The position numbers and the translations under genes are program-made. From Candidatus Thorarchaeota archaeon MP8T_1 (GTDB lineage Archaea; Asgardarchaeota; Thorarchaeia; Thorarchaeales; Thorarchaeaceae), in NCBI GenBank assembly GCA_002825465.1, contig PJER01000010.1, forward strand, positions 31,347 to 95,346: a DNA stretch of 64,000 bases, given 5' to 3'. Each line of letters starts with the position of its first letter. Position 1 is the stretch's first letter. Positions 46,200-54,412 of this stretch are shown piece by piece. The notes beneath the pieces are model-generated. The model had not been told where the DNA came from and searched no databases. It saw nothing but the letters and a program-made list of their open reading frames with translations.

Positions 46200-46778
46200 A
46201 TGGGTTATGAAGAACGTGAGCCAATTGAGGCTACTGTGGCTGAATTAAAGCCACGAATGAAAAATGTCACCATTTCCTTTAAGGTGGTTAGCATAGGTGA
46301 ACAGCGTGAGATAGAATCCCGAAAAGATGGATCCTCCCACCGTGTCTGTGATATCACTGTTGGTGACTCTAGTGGAATTGTTCAAGTTCCACTCTGGGAT
46401 GAAACTATCGACGAAGTTGAAGAAAATAATACTTACAATCTAACAAATGGATATACTGGACTCTTTCGAGGAAATTTGAGATTGAACGTGGGTAGGTATG
46501 GAAAACTTGAAGCTGCCGAAGATGATATAGAAGAAGTCAACATGGACGTTGACATGTCTGAAGCTGAGCACGAAGATGACCGACCTCGTAGAAGCTACGG
46601 CGGTGGTGGTGGTGGCTACGGTGGCGGCGGCCGAGGTGGTGGCGGTTATGGTGGCCGAAGCAGCGGCGGTGGCTATGGTGGTGGCAGCCGAGGCGGCGGT
46701 TACAGCGGTGGCGGCCGAAGCAGCGGCGGAGGCTACGGTGGTGGCAGCCGAGGCGGCGACAGACGTCGTAGATACTAG
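46200..46778 (+). CDS. OB-fold single-stranded nucleic acid-binding protein with RGG tail, copy 2
   Basis: A 192-residue paralogue of the protein at 40499. The OB fold (residues 5-115) differs at only a small number of positions; the tail (125-192) is GGYGG/RGG/SGG-rich with 11 or more arginines. It ends in GDRRRRY like copy 1. Two paralogues with conserved leaders suggest a shared regulatory response, such as cold or stress. It lies next to tRNA-Leu. Confidence 0.85.
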   Translation: MGYEEREPIEATVAELKPRMKNVTISFKVVSIGEQREIESRKDGSSHRVCDITVGDSSGIVQVPLWDETIDEVEENNTYNLTNGYTGLFRGNLRLNVGRYGKLEAAEDDIEEVNMDVDMSEAEHEDDRPRRSYGGGGGGYGGGGRGGGGYGGRSSGGGYGGGSRGGGYSGGGRSSGGGYGGGSRGGDRRRRY

Positions 46779-46823
46779 ATTATCAACTATAACACTATCA
46801 AATACAGCGCTAGCTGTTTGAAT

Positions 46824-46865
46824 GTGAGTGATCTTATCGATTACTCACAAACTCTTATTTTTAAA
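46824..46865 (+). terminator. Hairpin terminator after RGG protein 2
   Basis: Stem gtgagtgatc/gattactcac then aaactcttattttta. Related to the terminator after copy 1 at 41117. Confidence 0.65.
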
Positions 46866-46912
46866 ATCCTTAATTCAGCTTGATTATCTTTAGATTACAA
46901 GTGAAGGAATGG

Positions 46913-46997
46913 TGCGGAGGGCGAGATTTGAACTCGCGAACTCCTACGAGACTAGGCCCTCAACCTAGCGCCTTTAACCTGGCTGGGCAACCTCCGC
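46913..46997 (-). tRNA. tRNA-Leu (anticodon GAG)
   Basis: Reverse strand cloverleaf of 85 bases: acceptor GCGGAGG/CCTCCGC, anticodon arm CTAGG-TTGAGGG-CCTAG with anticodon GAG, long variable arm and T-arm GCGAG-TTCAAAT-CTCGC. CCA is encoded (46910-46912). Its 3' end is the parent of five fragments between 41.6 and 45.9 kb. Confidence 0.95.
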
Positions 46998-47085
46998 ATG
47001 TAAGAGTTCATCTCTGAGGGTAATTCCCTTTCCGCCTCGTTGTGGTGTGTTCAATACCACCTGATAGCGAATGCCTGCTTATTTC

Positions 47086-47718
47086 TCATATTTCTGATTC
47101 AAAAATCCCTTTCTGAATAGAATACTTGCTACCAAGGAAAATGAATCCTAGTAGCAGGATGATCCCAACACCGATGAAAAAGAACCAGTCTGGCCAGAGG
47201 AAGGTCGATATGAACAATATTCCGAAAATCACCTGAAACTGTGGCCAATCTCGATAGTCTTTGATGTTCTTCACTAAGAAATTCAAATCATGGCCATTCA
47301 ATTTGTCTGGATCCTGTCTTACAATGATTCGAAGATATCGTTCATTGTTAGAGATATTATCAGGACCACTATGAAGTGCTAGAGCAAAAATAATAGCCAC
47401 AATGAAAAATAAGAGATGTGGATAACTTGCAGAGAACATGAGAATTGTGAGAAACGCAGTCAATGTTAGAATCACCAATACAAAGAGCACCATTGGTCTA
47501 GCATTAATCTCCGATTCTATTCCTAGATTCCACTTTGCATCTTCTGAGGGTCCGTTTAGAATTTTATATGATACACAATTATCTGGAATCCCTTCTTCAC
47601 TTCTGTTCGCTATCTTCTCTCCTAATTTATTTGCAAAGGAAACCCGATCGAGTCTGCTAGCTCCTTCGAAGAGTATGATACATCCCACTGCTATTGTAAA
47701 GAAATCCACGAATTCCAT
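47086..47718 (-). CDS. Membrane protein of unknown family
   Basis: A 210-residue protein with an N-terminal hydrophobic segment (residues 4-20), a hydrophilic region (25-72), paired helices near 74-113, a basic loop (115-155) and two C-terminal helices (160-198). No motif is recognised. It is on the same strand as tRNA-Leu and upstream of it. Confidence 0.6.
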   Translation of the reverse strand: MEFVDFFTIAVGCIILFEGASRLDRVSFANKLGEKIANRSEEGIPDNCVSYKILNGPSEDAKWNLGIESEINARPMVLFVLVILTLTAFLTILMFSASYPHLLFFIVAIIFALALHSGPDNISNNERYLRIIVRQDPDKLNGHDLNFLVKNIKDYRDWPQFQVIFGILFISTFLWPDWFFFIGVGIILLLGFIFLGSKYSIQKGIFESEI

Positions 47719-47802
47719 TACTATCCCTGAATTATAGTATCACTGAAAGCGAATATACTTTTCATTAATTCAAGAGAATTTACGGAAGAATTAGAATGAT
47801 TG

Positions 47803-47935
47803 GAACAGAAAGAGCCACAATGTGACAATCCGATCTGTTCTCACTTGCGAACTACCTTAATTATCTGGTAGTACCTGCTAGCCACTCAAATAGGCCTGGT
47901 TTTGTAGCCCTATTTGGGGCTCTAGTTTCTTTTCT
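47803..47935 (+). ncRNA. Candidate small RNA with consecutive hairpins
   Basis: In a 390-base gap without a gene, four hairpins follow one another: gaacaga/tctgttc (47803-47840), actacc/ggtagt (47851-47872), aaatagg/cctattt (47888-47915) and agccc/ggggct (47906-47921), ending in a T-rich stretch. A TATA-like gaatatactt lies about 50 bases upstream. No coding frame overlaps. Confidence 0.45.
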
Positions 47936-48111
47936 GTCATTTTTCATTTTTATTTCACCTTGTAAAGTAAACTTGCACTGCGAAAGTGTATAAAGCTGTG
48001 GTAATCTGCACAGGCCTTAGAAGGGTATAATTACGGCATTTTCAGCCCATCCCAAGGAATGTGCATTATCGCTAGTCAAAATTTGTTATTACTAATTTGA
48101 GAGAAAAATGG

Positions 48112-48184
48112 AGCCCCGGGCGAGATTCGAACTCGCGGCATTCTGCTTACGAAGCAGACGCTATAACCACTAAGCCACCGAGGC
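48112..48184 (-). tRNA. tRNA-Thr (anticodon CGT)
   Basis: Reverse strand cloverleaf: acceptor GCCTCGG/CCGGGGC, anticodon arm TCTGC-TTCGTAA-GCAGA with anticodon CGT, T-arm with GTTCGAATC, encoded CCA at 48109-48111. It is divergent from thiL. Confidence 0.93.
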
Positions 48185-48259
48185 ACTGGCAATGCGACCT
48201 CTGCAGATTGCTATAAAACTTTATCATGAATCCATCATGTCAATTGGTGGGGTCTTCTT

Positions 48260-49252
48260 ATGGATAAACCAATGCCAAGTGAGCGTGAATTCCTCCAACG
48301 GATTAAGAATTATGTGCACACTCTTCAGGGTGCTGCATTAGGCTTTGATGAAGACGCCTCCGATATCCCGTTGAAGGATGGACAGCACCTTGTAGTCAAT
48401 GTGGATACATTTGTTCGTAAGACTGATTGGTTACCAGAAATGACGGCTGCTCAGGCGGGAAGAAAAACTGCAGTGATGACTATCAGTGATGTTGCTGCAA
48501 AAGGAGCTCTTCCAAAAGTAGCCTTGCTCTCTCTGTGTGTCCCCAAAGACTATCCTGTTGAGGAAGCAGAAGATCTTGTTCGTGGCTTTTCTCAATATTG
48601 TATGAAGAACGGAATCTCATTCATCGGGGGAGATTTTGGAATTGCTGATGATGTGATACTTACTGGTGTCGGAATTGGTTTTGCATCTCCGAATGGTGTG
48701 GTTAGAAGAGGTGGTGCACAACAAAACGATATTCTAGCAGTTACTGGAGAACTTGGTCTTACGAGAGTCGCTTTTGATCATCTCCTTAATGGAAAACAAA
48801 TCAATGATAACTTGAGATACGATGCACTAGCTGCAGCTCTTAATCCTCACATCCATCATGAACTTGTTCATGCACTAAGAAAAGAAGGTGCAGTCAATGC
48901 ATCAATGGATAGTAGCGACGGGATAGGAATCACACTACATACAATGGCTAAACAGAGTGGATTGGCATTTGTTATCGAAGACTTGCCTATCTCGACAGAA
49001 GTGATGAAATTCGCTCGCAACAACTACATTATGGAATTCAATTATGTGATGCAGGGCGGAGAAGAATTCATACTAGTTCTCTCAATTCCAGAAGAGAAAT
49101 GGGAACGAGCATTGGAAATTGCAAAACAACAGAAGGTGCCACTCTACAGCATTGGCTTTGCAACATCTGGAGAGGGAGTAAAGTATGAGACTGAAGAGGG
49201 TTACATAGATGTTTCTGAGTCTGGTTATGATAACGTGAAGGGATGGGATTGA
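48260..49252 (+). CDS. thiL: Thiamine-monophosphate kinase
   Basis: A 330-residue ThiL-type kinase of the AIR-synthase-like fold. VNVDTFVRKTDW, GRKTAVMTISDVAAKGALPKV, IGGDFGIADDVILTGVGIG and MDSSDGIGITLHTMA are the family's metal- and ATP-binding blocks. It phosphorylates thiamine monophosphate to the diphosphate. The next gene starts directly after its stop codon. Confidence 0.92.
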   Translation: MDKPMPSEREFLQRIKNYVHTLQGAALGFDEDASDIPLKDGQHLVVNVDTFVRKTDWLPEMTAAQAGRKTAVMTISDVAAKGALPKVALLSLCVPKDYPVEEAEDLVRGFSQYCMKNGISFIGGDFGIADDVILTGVGIGFASPNGVVRRGGAQQNDILAVTGELGLTRVAFDHLLNGKQINDNLRYDALAAALNPHIHHELVHALRKEGAVNASMDSSDGIGITLHTMAKQSGLAFVIEDLPISTEVMKFARNNYIMEFNYVMQGGEEFILVLSIPEEKWERALEIAKQQKVPLYSIGFATSGEGVKYETEEGYIDVSESGYDNVKGWD

Positions 49253-50971
49253 TTGGAAAGGATTGCAATACTAGATGGGTATGTAGACGAACCTACTATT
49301 CTAGGTGTACCTCCCTACGTGAGCACATATCCACGATATATTGCTGGTTCAATCTGGACCCTCTCTCCGCAGACTCAGATCCACTATCAAACAATTGATC
49401 AGGTGCGGACAAGTTTTGAGAATGCGCAAAAAGAATGGTCGAAGATGGACCTTCTCGTTCTGATAGCGGGAATGATAGTTCCCGGTAAATATGTAGGTGG
49501 CACTCCAATATCTATACGAGAAGCACGAACTCTCTTCTCTTCCCTATTACTAACAGATATTCCAAAGGTGCTGGTTGGTCCATGGGGAAGTTTCGGTTGT
49601 GGGATTGAGGGAGGTAAGCTTGCCCTCAGTTCTGATGTATTATCACCTCCTTTCGATTACATTGTCAAGGGTGATGCAGAGGTTGTCTTCTCACAGATCT
49701 TCAATCCTTCAATTGGACTTGAATCAGCAAATATGGATGCAACAAGAGAGAGTGCTGGTGAGATTGAGGAGTTCATAGTAAAAGGTTCTAGAATAGTAAC
49801 TCAACATCCCGGATTCTCTATCAAATACATCATCTGTGAGATAGAGACCTATCGTGGGTGCCCAAGATTTCTTACTGGTGGATGTTCATTCTGCATTGAA
49901 CCATCCTATGGAATTCCTCAGCAGAGGGATGCTAGAGCGATAGCAAAAGAGATTGAATCCCTTTACGGGCTCGGAGTTCGTGCGTTTCGACTTGGCCACC
50001 AAGCTGACTTCTTTTCATATGGCTCAAATGAGATTGGTGAAGATGAATTTCCTACTCCTGATCCCACAGCTATTGAAACCCTCCTCTTAGGTATTAGAAC
50101 AGTAGCACCTGAATTAGATGTCCTTCATATCGATAATGTGAATCCTGGTACGATAGCATACCATCCCAAAGAATCTAGACAAGTTGCCAAGATAATAATG
50201 AGGTATCATACTCCCGGCGATGTTGCAGCATTTGGTGTTGAGTCTACAGATCCTGAGGTTGTACGTAGAAACAATCTGAAGGGCCAAGTCGAGGATATGA
50301 TTGATGCAGTTCGAATTCTTAATGAAGTTGGAGGTGTGCGAGAACCCAGAGGACTGCCACATCTTCTTCCTGGGATTAATCTTCTCTACGGATTACCCGG
50401 AGAAACAAAGAGAACATTAGACCACAATATGATATTTCTCAAACAAATACTGGATGAGGGGTTAATGGTTCGAAGAATCAACATACGCCAAGTCATAGGA
50501 CTTGAAGGTACTCGTCTTGATAAATCGAAAGGCAAAGGCATCAAAAGAAATCAGTTCTTCAAGCACAAACAGGAGATTCGAGCGACCATCGATCAACAGA
50601 TGATTAAACGAGTCGCTCCTGAAGGAACAATACTTCGTTCAGTCTTTTTAGAAGCTGAGGAAGGTAATCATATATTATTACGCCAACTTGGTACATATCC
50701 TCTCCTTTGCCATCTTCCAAAGGGTTCCAATGATTTGATTCCGCATGATGTCTTTGTAGTAGACCATGGACCAAGGTCTCTCACAGTCCTTCCATATCCC
50801 TTCCGACCAAAAGATGCTTCTATGGCTACTTGGAAATCTATTCCTGGTATCGGTAGCAAACGGGCAACAAGAATCAAGGCTACAAAGCAAATTCAGTCTT
50901 CAGATGATCTCTCTAAAGTACTAGATATGGAACTACCTGGTTGGCTTGAGGACTCGCTCTCATTTGATTAG
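49253..50971 (+). CDS. Radical SAM protein with C-terminal helix-hairpin-helix (COG1031-type)
   Basis: A 572-residue protein matching archaeal COG1031. The cluster motif reads CPRFLTGGCSFC, with seven residues between the first two cysteines rather than three. The N-terminal 180 residues form an alpha/beta domain with VLVGPWGSFGCGIEGG; the C-terminus has a helix-hairpin-helix segment (SIPGIGSKRATRIKATKQI). The TTG start is on the base after the thiL stop. The combination of radical SAM and nucleic-acid-binding motif suggests RNA modification, but this is unproven. Confidence 0.82.
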   Translation: MERIAILDGYVDEPTILGVPPYVSTYPRYIAGSIWTLSPQTQIHYQTIDQVRTSFENAQKEWSKMDLLVLIAGMIVPGKYVGGTPISIREARTLFSSLLLTDIPKVLVGPWGSFGCGIEGGKLALSSDVLSPPFDYIVKGDAEVVFSQIFNPSIGLESANMDATRESAGEIEEFIVKGSRIVTQHPGFSIKYIICEIETYRGCPRFLTGGCSFCIEPSYGIPQQRDARAIAKEIESLYGLGVRAFRLGHQADFFSYGSNEIGEDEFPTPDPTAIETLLLGIRTVAPELDVLHIDNVNPGTIAYHPKESRQVAKIIMRYHTPGDVAAFGVESTDPEVVRRNNLKGQVEDMIDAVRILNEVGGVREPRGLPHLLPGINLLYGLPGETKRTLDHNMIFLKQILDEGLMVRRINIRQVIGLEGTRLDKSKGKGIKRNQFFKHKQEIRATIDQQMIKRVAPEGTILRSVFLEAEEGNHILLRQLGTYPLLCHLPKGSNDLIPHDVFVVDHGPRSLTVLPYPFRPKDASMATWKSIPGIGSKRATRIKATKQIQSSDDLSKVLDMELPGWLEDSLSFD

Positions 50972-50992
50972 ATTCGTCCAGAAAGAGGATGG

Positions 50993-51098
50993 CGGGCCCG
51001 GTGCGATTCGAACGCACGATTTCCAACTTAGAAGGCTGGCGCCCTATATTCCCACACAACGCAAGATTGCGTAAGGTACCGGGCTAGGCAACGGGCCC
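50993..51098 (-). tRNA. tRNA-Arg (anticodon TCT) with D-loop insertion
   Basis: Reverse strand: acceptor GGGCCCG/CGGGCCC, anticodon arm CCAGC-CTTCTAA-GTTGG with anticodon TCT, T-arm GTGCG-TTCGAAT-CGCAC, CCA encoded. The gene spans 106 bases because about 31 extra bases interrupt the D-loop after GCCTAGCCCGGT (roughly 51047-51077). The D-stem GCCT/GGGC and all other parts are intact, so a non-canonical intron is the likely reading. Confidence 0.88.
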
Positions 51099-51169
51099 TA
51101 CAATTTGCGAGTTTTTTGTTAGGACATAAAGCTTTCCGATAGGTACTTTTCATTACGTTCTTCCAAAGA

Positions 51170-51211
51170 TTTATATCTTTACAAAGTACTTTGTATTACA
51201 AAGTACTTTGT
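51170..51211 (+). promoter_or_regulatory. Promoter with tandem palindromic operator
   Basis: TATA-like tttatatc (51170-51177) is followed by two perfect copies of the 14-base palindrome ACAAAGTACTTTGT at 51181-51194 and 51198-51211, whose centres are 17 bases apart. They cover the likely transcript start of the membrane protein/regulator operon. The downstream winged-helix protein is a natural candidate to bind here. Confidence 0.8.
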
Positions 51212-51223
51212 ACAGTGATTATA

Positions 51224-51856
51224 ATGAATGAAAAACAAAATCTAAAGAAAATTGAACAGGAATCTTTTCGAGATTTGATGCAGGATGGATTTACAGAGAT
51301 GCTAGCGGGATTGCTATTTCTAGTATTTCCTGTACTAATCCAACGTTCCTATTTTATCCCCATTTTCGTGGTTTTCTACATATTCTTTCTTCCAGTCTTT
51401 CTTGAATCGATTAGGAAAAGGTATGTATATCCTCGAATTGGTTACGTGAAACTACGAGAAGATGCGCCTCCAAAGGTTACCGCAAGGGTTGTTGCTACCG
51501 TCATTATTCTGATTATCGGAGGAATTCTCGTAATCTATGCAGTTGTGACTGGTTTTATCACTAGTGAGGTTGTATACAGATGGATACCTGCTTTCTTGGG
51601 AGTGATCATGTGGGCACCATCTCTCTTTCTAGTTGATAAGACTGGACAGAAGAGATACTATCTGCTTGGTGGTCTGATGACCATCTCTGGAGTGGCTGTT
51701 TCTCTTGCTGATTTCCTCCCAGCCGAATCTACAACAATTGTCTTCGGTCTTATCTGGGGACTCTCATTTCTGATTGTAGGTATCATAAGATATGGACTCT
51801 TCATCCGAAGATATCCAGTCATTGAAACTCAGGAGGACCTAGCGAATGACCAATGA
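51224..51856 (+). CDS. Multi-helix membrane protein
   Basis: A 210-residue membrane protein (start ATG 51224; a longer start at 51191 lies inside the operator) with hydrophobic stretches near residues 27-62, 86-112, 119-138, 150-170 and 175-195. The N-terminal 25 residues are charged. I do not recognise the family. It overlaps the regulator gene by 11 bases, and such pairs of integral membrane protein and transcriptional regulator are common in archaea. Confidence 0.7.
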   Translation: MNEKQNLKKIEQESFRDLMQDGFTEMLAGLLFLVFPVLIQRSYFIPIFVVFYIFFLPVFLESIRKRYVYPRIGYVKLREDAPPKVTARVVATVIILIIGGILVIYAVVTGFITSEVVYRWIPAFLGVIMWAPSLFLVDKTGQKRYYLLGGLMTISGVAVSLADFLPAESTTIVFGLIWGLSFLIVGIIRYGLFIRRYPVIETQEDLANDQ

Positions 51857-52157
51857 TGACACCTCATCTATTGATATTGACAAGCTAATCCACGAACCAG
51901 CAAGACTACAGATAATGTCCCAACTCTTTGTTGTCGACGAGGCTGATTTCATCTTCCTTATGAGAAAAACTGGACTCACATGGGGAAATCTTTCTTCTCA
52001 CATGACCAAGTTAGAAACTGCAGGATATATTGAAGTCCGAAAAGAATTCCAAGGAAAAAAGCCCAATACGATACTTCGGATGACTTCCAAAGGTAGGATT
52101 GCTTTCAACAAGTACAGAGAAGCAATTCAAAGTATCTTGGAAAATATCTCCGAGTAG
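51846..52157 (+). CDS. Winged-helix transcription regulator
   Basis: A 103-residue protein with an ArsR/MarR-like winged helix: LIHEPARLQIMSQLFV, TGLTWGNLSSHMTKLETAGYIEV and the wing FQGKKPNTILRMTSKG. Similar archaeal proteins control an adjacent membrane protein. A likely target is the tandem palindrome at 51181-51211. The overlap with the upstream gene suggests co-translation. Confidence 0.85.
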   Translation: MTNDDTSSIDIDKLIHEPARLQIMSQLFVVDEADFIFLMRKTGLTWGNLSSHMTKLETAGYIEVRKEFQGKKPNTILRMTSKGRIAFNKYREAIQSILENISE

Positions 52158-52169
52158 AAAAAACAATGA

Positions 52170-52196
52170 GGGGGGTAAAATCCCCCTTCTTTTATT
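52170..52196 (+). terminator. Hairpin and T-rich terminator
   Basis: gggggg pairs with ccccc around taaaat, followed by ttcttttattta. It lies 13 bases after the regulator stop. Confidence 0.75.
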
Positions 52197-52638
52197 TATA
52201 TTCGATATTCAAGTTAGTAACTAGTTTAACACAAGATCCAATCAGACAATTACCGATTGGACAGTTTGAATGAGCCATTTCATATAATTTCTGAAGTCTT
52301 TCTTCTTTAACACCCTTGGGAACAATTACTTTGGTAAAAATCTCAATTGTGCTAAATCGGCTCATTGCAGTTACTTCATCTGTTTCATAATGTCCGTTAA
52401 TATCAGATGTGATATCAATCACTTCTATGTGGGCTTTTCTAAGAGCAGTCTCAAAAACAAGATTGACACAAGCACCAATAGATGCTAGAAAGAGATGATG
52501 AGGACTTGTTGATCCAGGCTGTTCTTTGAGCATTGGAGGTGGACAAACAGTTGTACTCTGATTACCTCCCAGAGTTATTCTGTGTATTTTCTCAGCGCTA
52601 GTTGAATGTAGCTTTGCATTAAAGGTAGTACTTGCCAT
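52192..52638 (-). CDS. OsmC-family peroxiredoxin-like protein
   Basis: A 148-residue OsmC/Ohr-like protein: GSTSPHHLFLASIGACVNLVFETALR contains one catalytic cysteine, and the second is in the NCPIGNCL region. OsmC proteins reduce organic hydroperoxides. The start MASTTFNAKL at 52638 is preferred, with agagg just upstream; a longer frame to 52698 adds residues of unlikely origin. Confidence 0.85.
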   Translation of the reverse strand: MASTTFNAKLHSTSAEKIHRITLGGNQSTTVCPPPMLKEQPGSTSPHHLFLASIGACVNLVFETALRKAHIEVIDITSDINGHYETDEVTAMSRFSTIEIFTKVIVPKGVKEERLQKLYEMAHSNCPIGNCLIGSCVKLVTNLNIEYK

Positions 52639-52738
52639 TTCATTTCCTCTGAATTGTGATATTCGAAGACTCGAATTCGAATCCAGATTCAGAATCATGA
52701 TTCATATATAAGCACCGAATGCGGTAATCCTTTTGGTA

Positions 52739-53191
52739 TCAAATTATGTATCTAATTGGAACCGGAGATATCCCTAGCAATCGATAATACGCAGTTACTT
52801 GTCCGCGATGATGAACACTATGTTCCAACATCTCCATAATGAGTTGTGCAATAGTTGCTTCTGTTTCAAATGGTTTTACTTTCCTCTCCATATCTGTAGA
52901 TGATATTAGACTAGTATATACTTCAACACGTTTGAAGACATTTATTGCAAGTGCAATGATTGCTTCCGCAGAATCGTATTCTTCTAGCGAATATTGTAGA
53001 GGTTCCCATTGATTTGTTGCAATTCCTTTCATGTAAAAATCGAAAGACCTTACCATGTGAAGGATGATCTCTCCAATCTCTCTACCTTCAGGGAATGGTT
53101 TGTTGAAGATATTGACCTCTAACAACTGTTCTATGATGGGTAATGTTTCTTTGATATGACGCTTCACAGCCTGAGTTAGAAACTTGTACAT
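52739..53191 (-). CDS. DinB-family four-helix bundle protein
   Basis: A 150-residue protein with the DinB/YfiT metal-binding fold: IILHMVRSFDF early and LEHSVHHRGQVTAYYRLLG late supply three histidines. DinB proteins include thiol-dependent transferases such as mycothiol- and bacillithiol-using enzymes. The substrate in archaea is unknown. It precedes the HDAC-like gene on the reverse strand by about ten bases. Confidence 0.85.
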   Translation of the reverse strand: MYKFLTQAVKRHIKETLPIIEQLLEVNIFNKPFPEGREIGEIILHMVRSFDFYMKGIATNQWEPLQYSLEEYDSAEAIIALAINVFKRVEVYTSLISSTDMERKVKPFETEATIAQLIMEMLEHSVHHRGQVTAYYRLLGISPVPIRYII

Positions 53192-53200
53192 CGAATCATG

Positions 53201-53965
53201 TCACCGTCCCTGCAGTCCTTCACAGAAAGCAAAAACATTCTTCCCGAGGTCCTGAAAATTATAACCTCCCTCCAAGAGGCCATATCTTCTCCCTTCACAC
53301 CTATCCCTTGCAAAATCATGCATCAAACCACCAATCTTTCTGTATGCTTCAGTAGAGAGATTTCCTCCCCAATCATCAATATATTCGTCAAATCCTGCAG
53401 ATGCCACAATGATGTCCACATCCGGTGCGCTATCTAATGCAACTTTTACATCTGCAAGATACTCTTTGTCACCTCTCCCATTTGGGTTGTATATTGTAAA
53501 TCTCTTGTCATCTCCGAGTATGTTGATGTTACCGTCTCCAGTATGAAGATCGAAATCAAGAATAAATGCTGAATTGATCAATCCCTTCGCACGTAGATCC
53601 AATAATGATACTGCTATGTTATTATAATAACAGAACCCCCAATGCGAATCTGCAGAAGCATGGTGTCCAGGGGGTCGAATTAGAGCAAACACAGGTTCAC
53701 CCTTGACAGCTATTTCTCCAGCTAGGATCCCCCCACCTGCGGCTAGTAATGACATCCGTGATAGGCGTTCATTTCGTTGAACTTTTTCCATTAGTCGATG
53801 AGAATGCGCTCTAAGTATCTGTTCTTCTGATGCTAGTGGCGGTTCTATGAATTCGTAGTCCGATTGCTTACTCAAGATATCTACTGCAGACTCCAGACGC
53901 CCAGGAACCCCAGCGGGTGTGCCATCATACGGTTGTAACATGAATGGGTGGTAGATGATTTTCAT
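53201..53965 (-). CDS. Histone deacetylase-family (acetoin utilisation-like) hydrolase
   Basis: A 254-residue member of the HDAC superfamily, at the short end of the family range. RPPGHHASADSHWGFCYYNNIA and DFDLHTGDGN carry the zinc-binding and catalytic residues, and SAGFDEY the second acidic motif. Archaeal members act on acetylated polyamines or proteins. The substrate is uncertain. Its stop is about 10 bases from the start of the DinB gene, so the two may be co-transcribed. Confidence 0.85.
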   Translation of the reverse strand: MKIIYHPFMLQPYDGTPAGVPGRLESAVDILSKQSDYEFIEPPLASEEQILRAHSHRLMEKVQRNERLSRMSLLAAGGGILAGEIAVKGEPVFALIRPPGHHASADSHWGFCYYNNIAVSLLDLRAKGLINSAFILDFDLHTGDGNINILGDDKRFTIYNPNGRGDKEYLADVKVALDSAPDVDIIVASAGFDEYIDDWGGNLSTEAYRKIGGLMHDFARDRCEGRRYGLLEGGYNFQDLGKNVFAFCEGLQGR

Positions 53966-54021
53966 AGGCTATCCATACACACTATAGGATATCTATGTGT
54001 GGGTCTCAAAAATAATTCAGT

Positions 54022-54051
54022 GGACAAGGCAGGCTCGCGACCTGCCTGTCC
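54022..54051 (-). terminator. Terminator of the P1-P0-L1-L11 operon
   Basis: Strong reverse-strand hairpin: ggacaggcagg with cctgccttgtcc around tcgcgag, then an AT-rich run containing tattttt. It lies about 40 bases after the P1 stop. Confidence 0.75.
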
Positions 54052-54090
54052 TCTATGCTAAAAGAACAAGATGAGATGAACAAGAATGTT

Positions 54091-54396
54091 CTAACCGAAT
54101 AGACTTCCAAGTCCTGCGGTGAATTCTTCTTCTTTCTCTTCTTCTTTTTCTTCTTTCTTCGCTTTCTTTTCCTCTGCTGGTGCTGCACCGCCAGATGCGG
54201 GAGCTGCTGCAACAGGCATAGCGGCTGCACTCTTTAGTGCCTCATCGATATTGACACCTTCGAGGGCTGCTAGCAAAGCCTTGATTCTACCCTTGTCAGG
54301 TGTAACGCCTGCAGCGGTTAGGACATCTTCCATAGCCTTAGCAGTCAGTTTTCCACCTGCTTTGTGGAGCAGAAGAGCTGCGTATACGTATTCCAT
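54091..54396 (-). CDS. rpl12: Ribosomal protein P1 (L12)
   Basis: A 101-residue stalk protein: [15 protein letters not shown] start, alanine-rich hinge, acidic [12 protein letters not shown] run and GLGSLFG end. The start at 54396 follows the gcgagg site; an upstream frame to 54420 overlaps P0. It binds P0 and recruits translational GTPases. Confidence 0.95.
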   Translation of the reverse strand: MEYVYAALLLHKAGGKLTAKAMEDVLTAAGVTPDKGRIKALLAALEGVNIDEALKSAAAMPVAAAPASGGAAPAEEKKAKKEEKEEEKEEEFTAGLGSLFG

Positions 54397-54412
54397 TGTT
54401 ATTACCTCGCGT

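Noticed and set aside
41611..46912. Ordinary prophage or transposon
   Set aside because: No transposase, integrase, capsid or replication gene could be found among the small genes.
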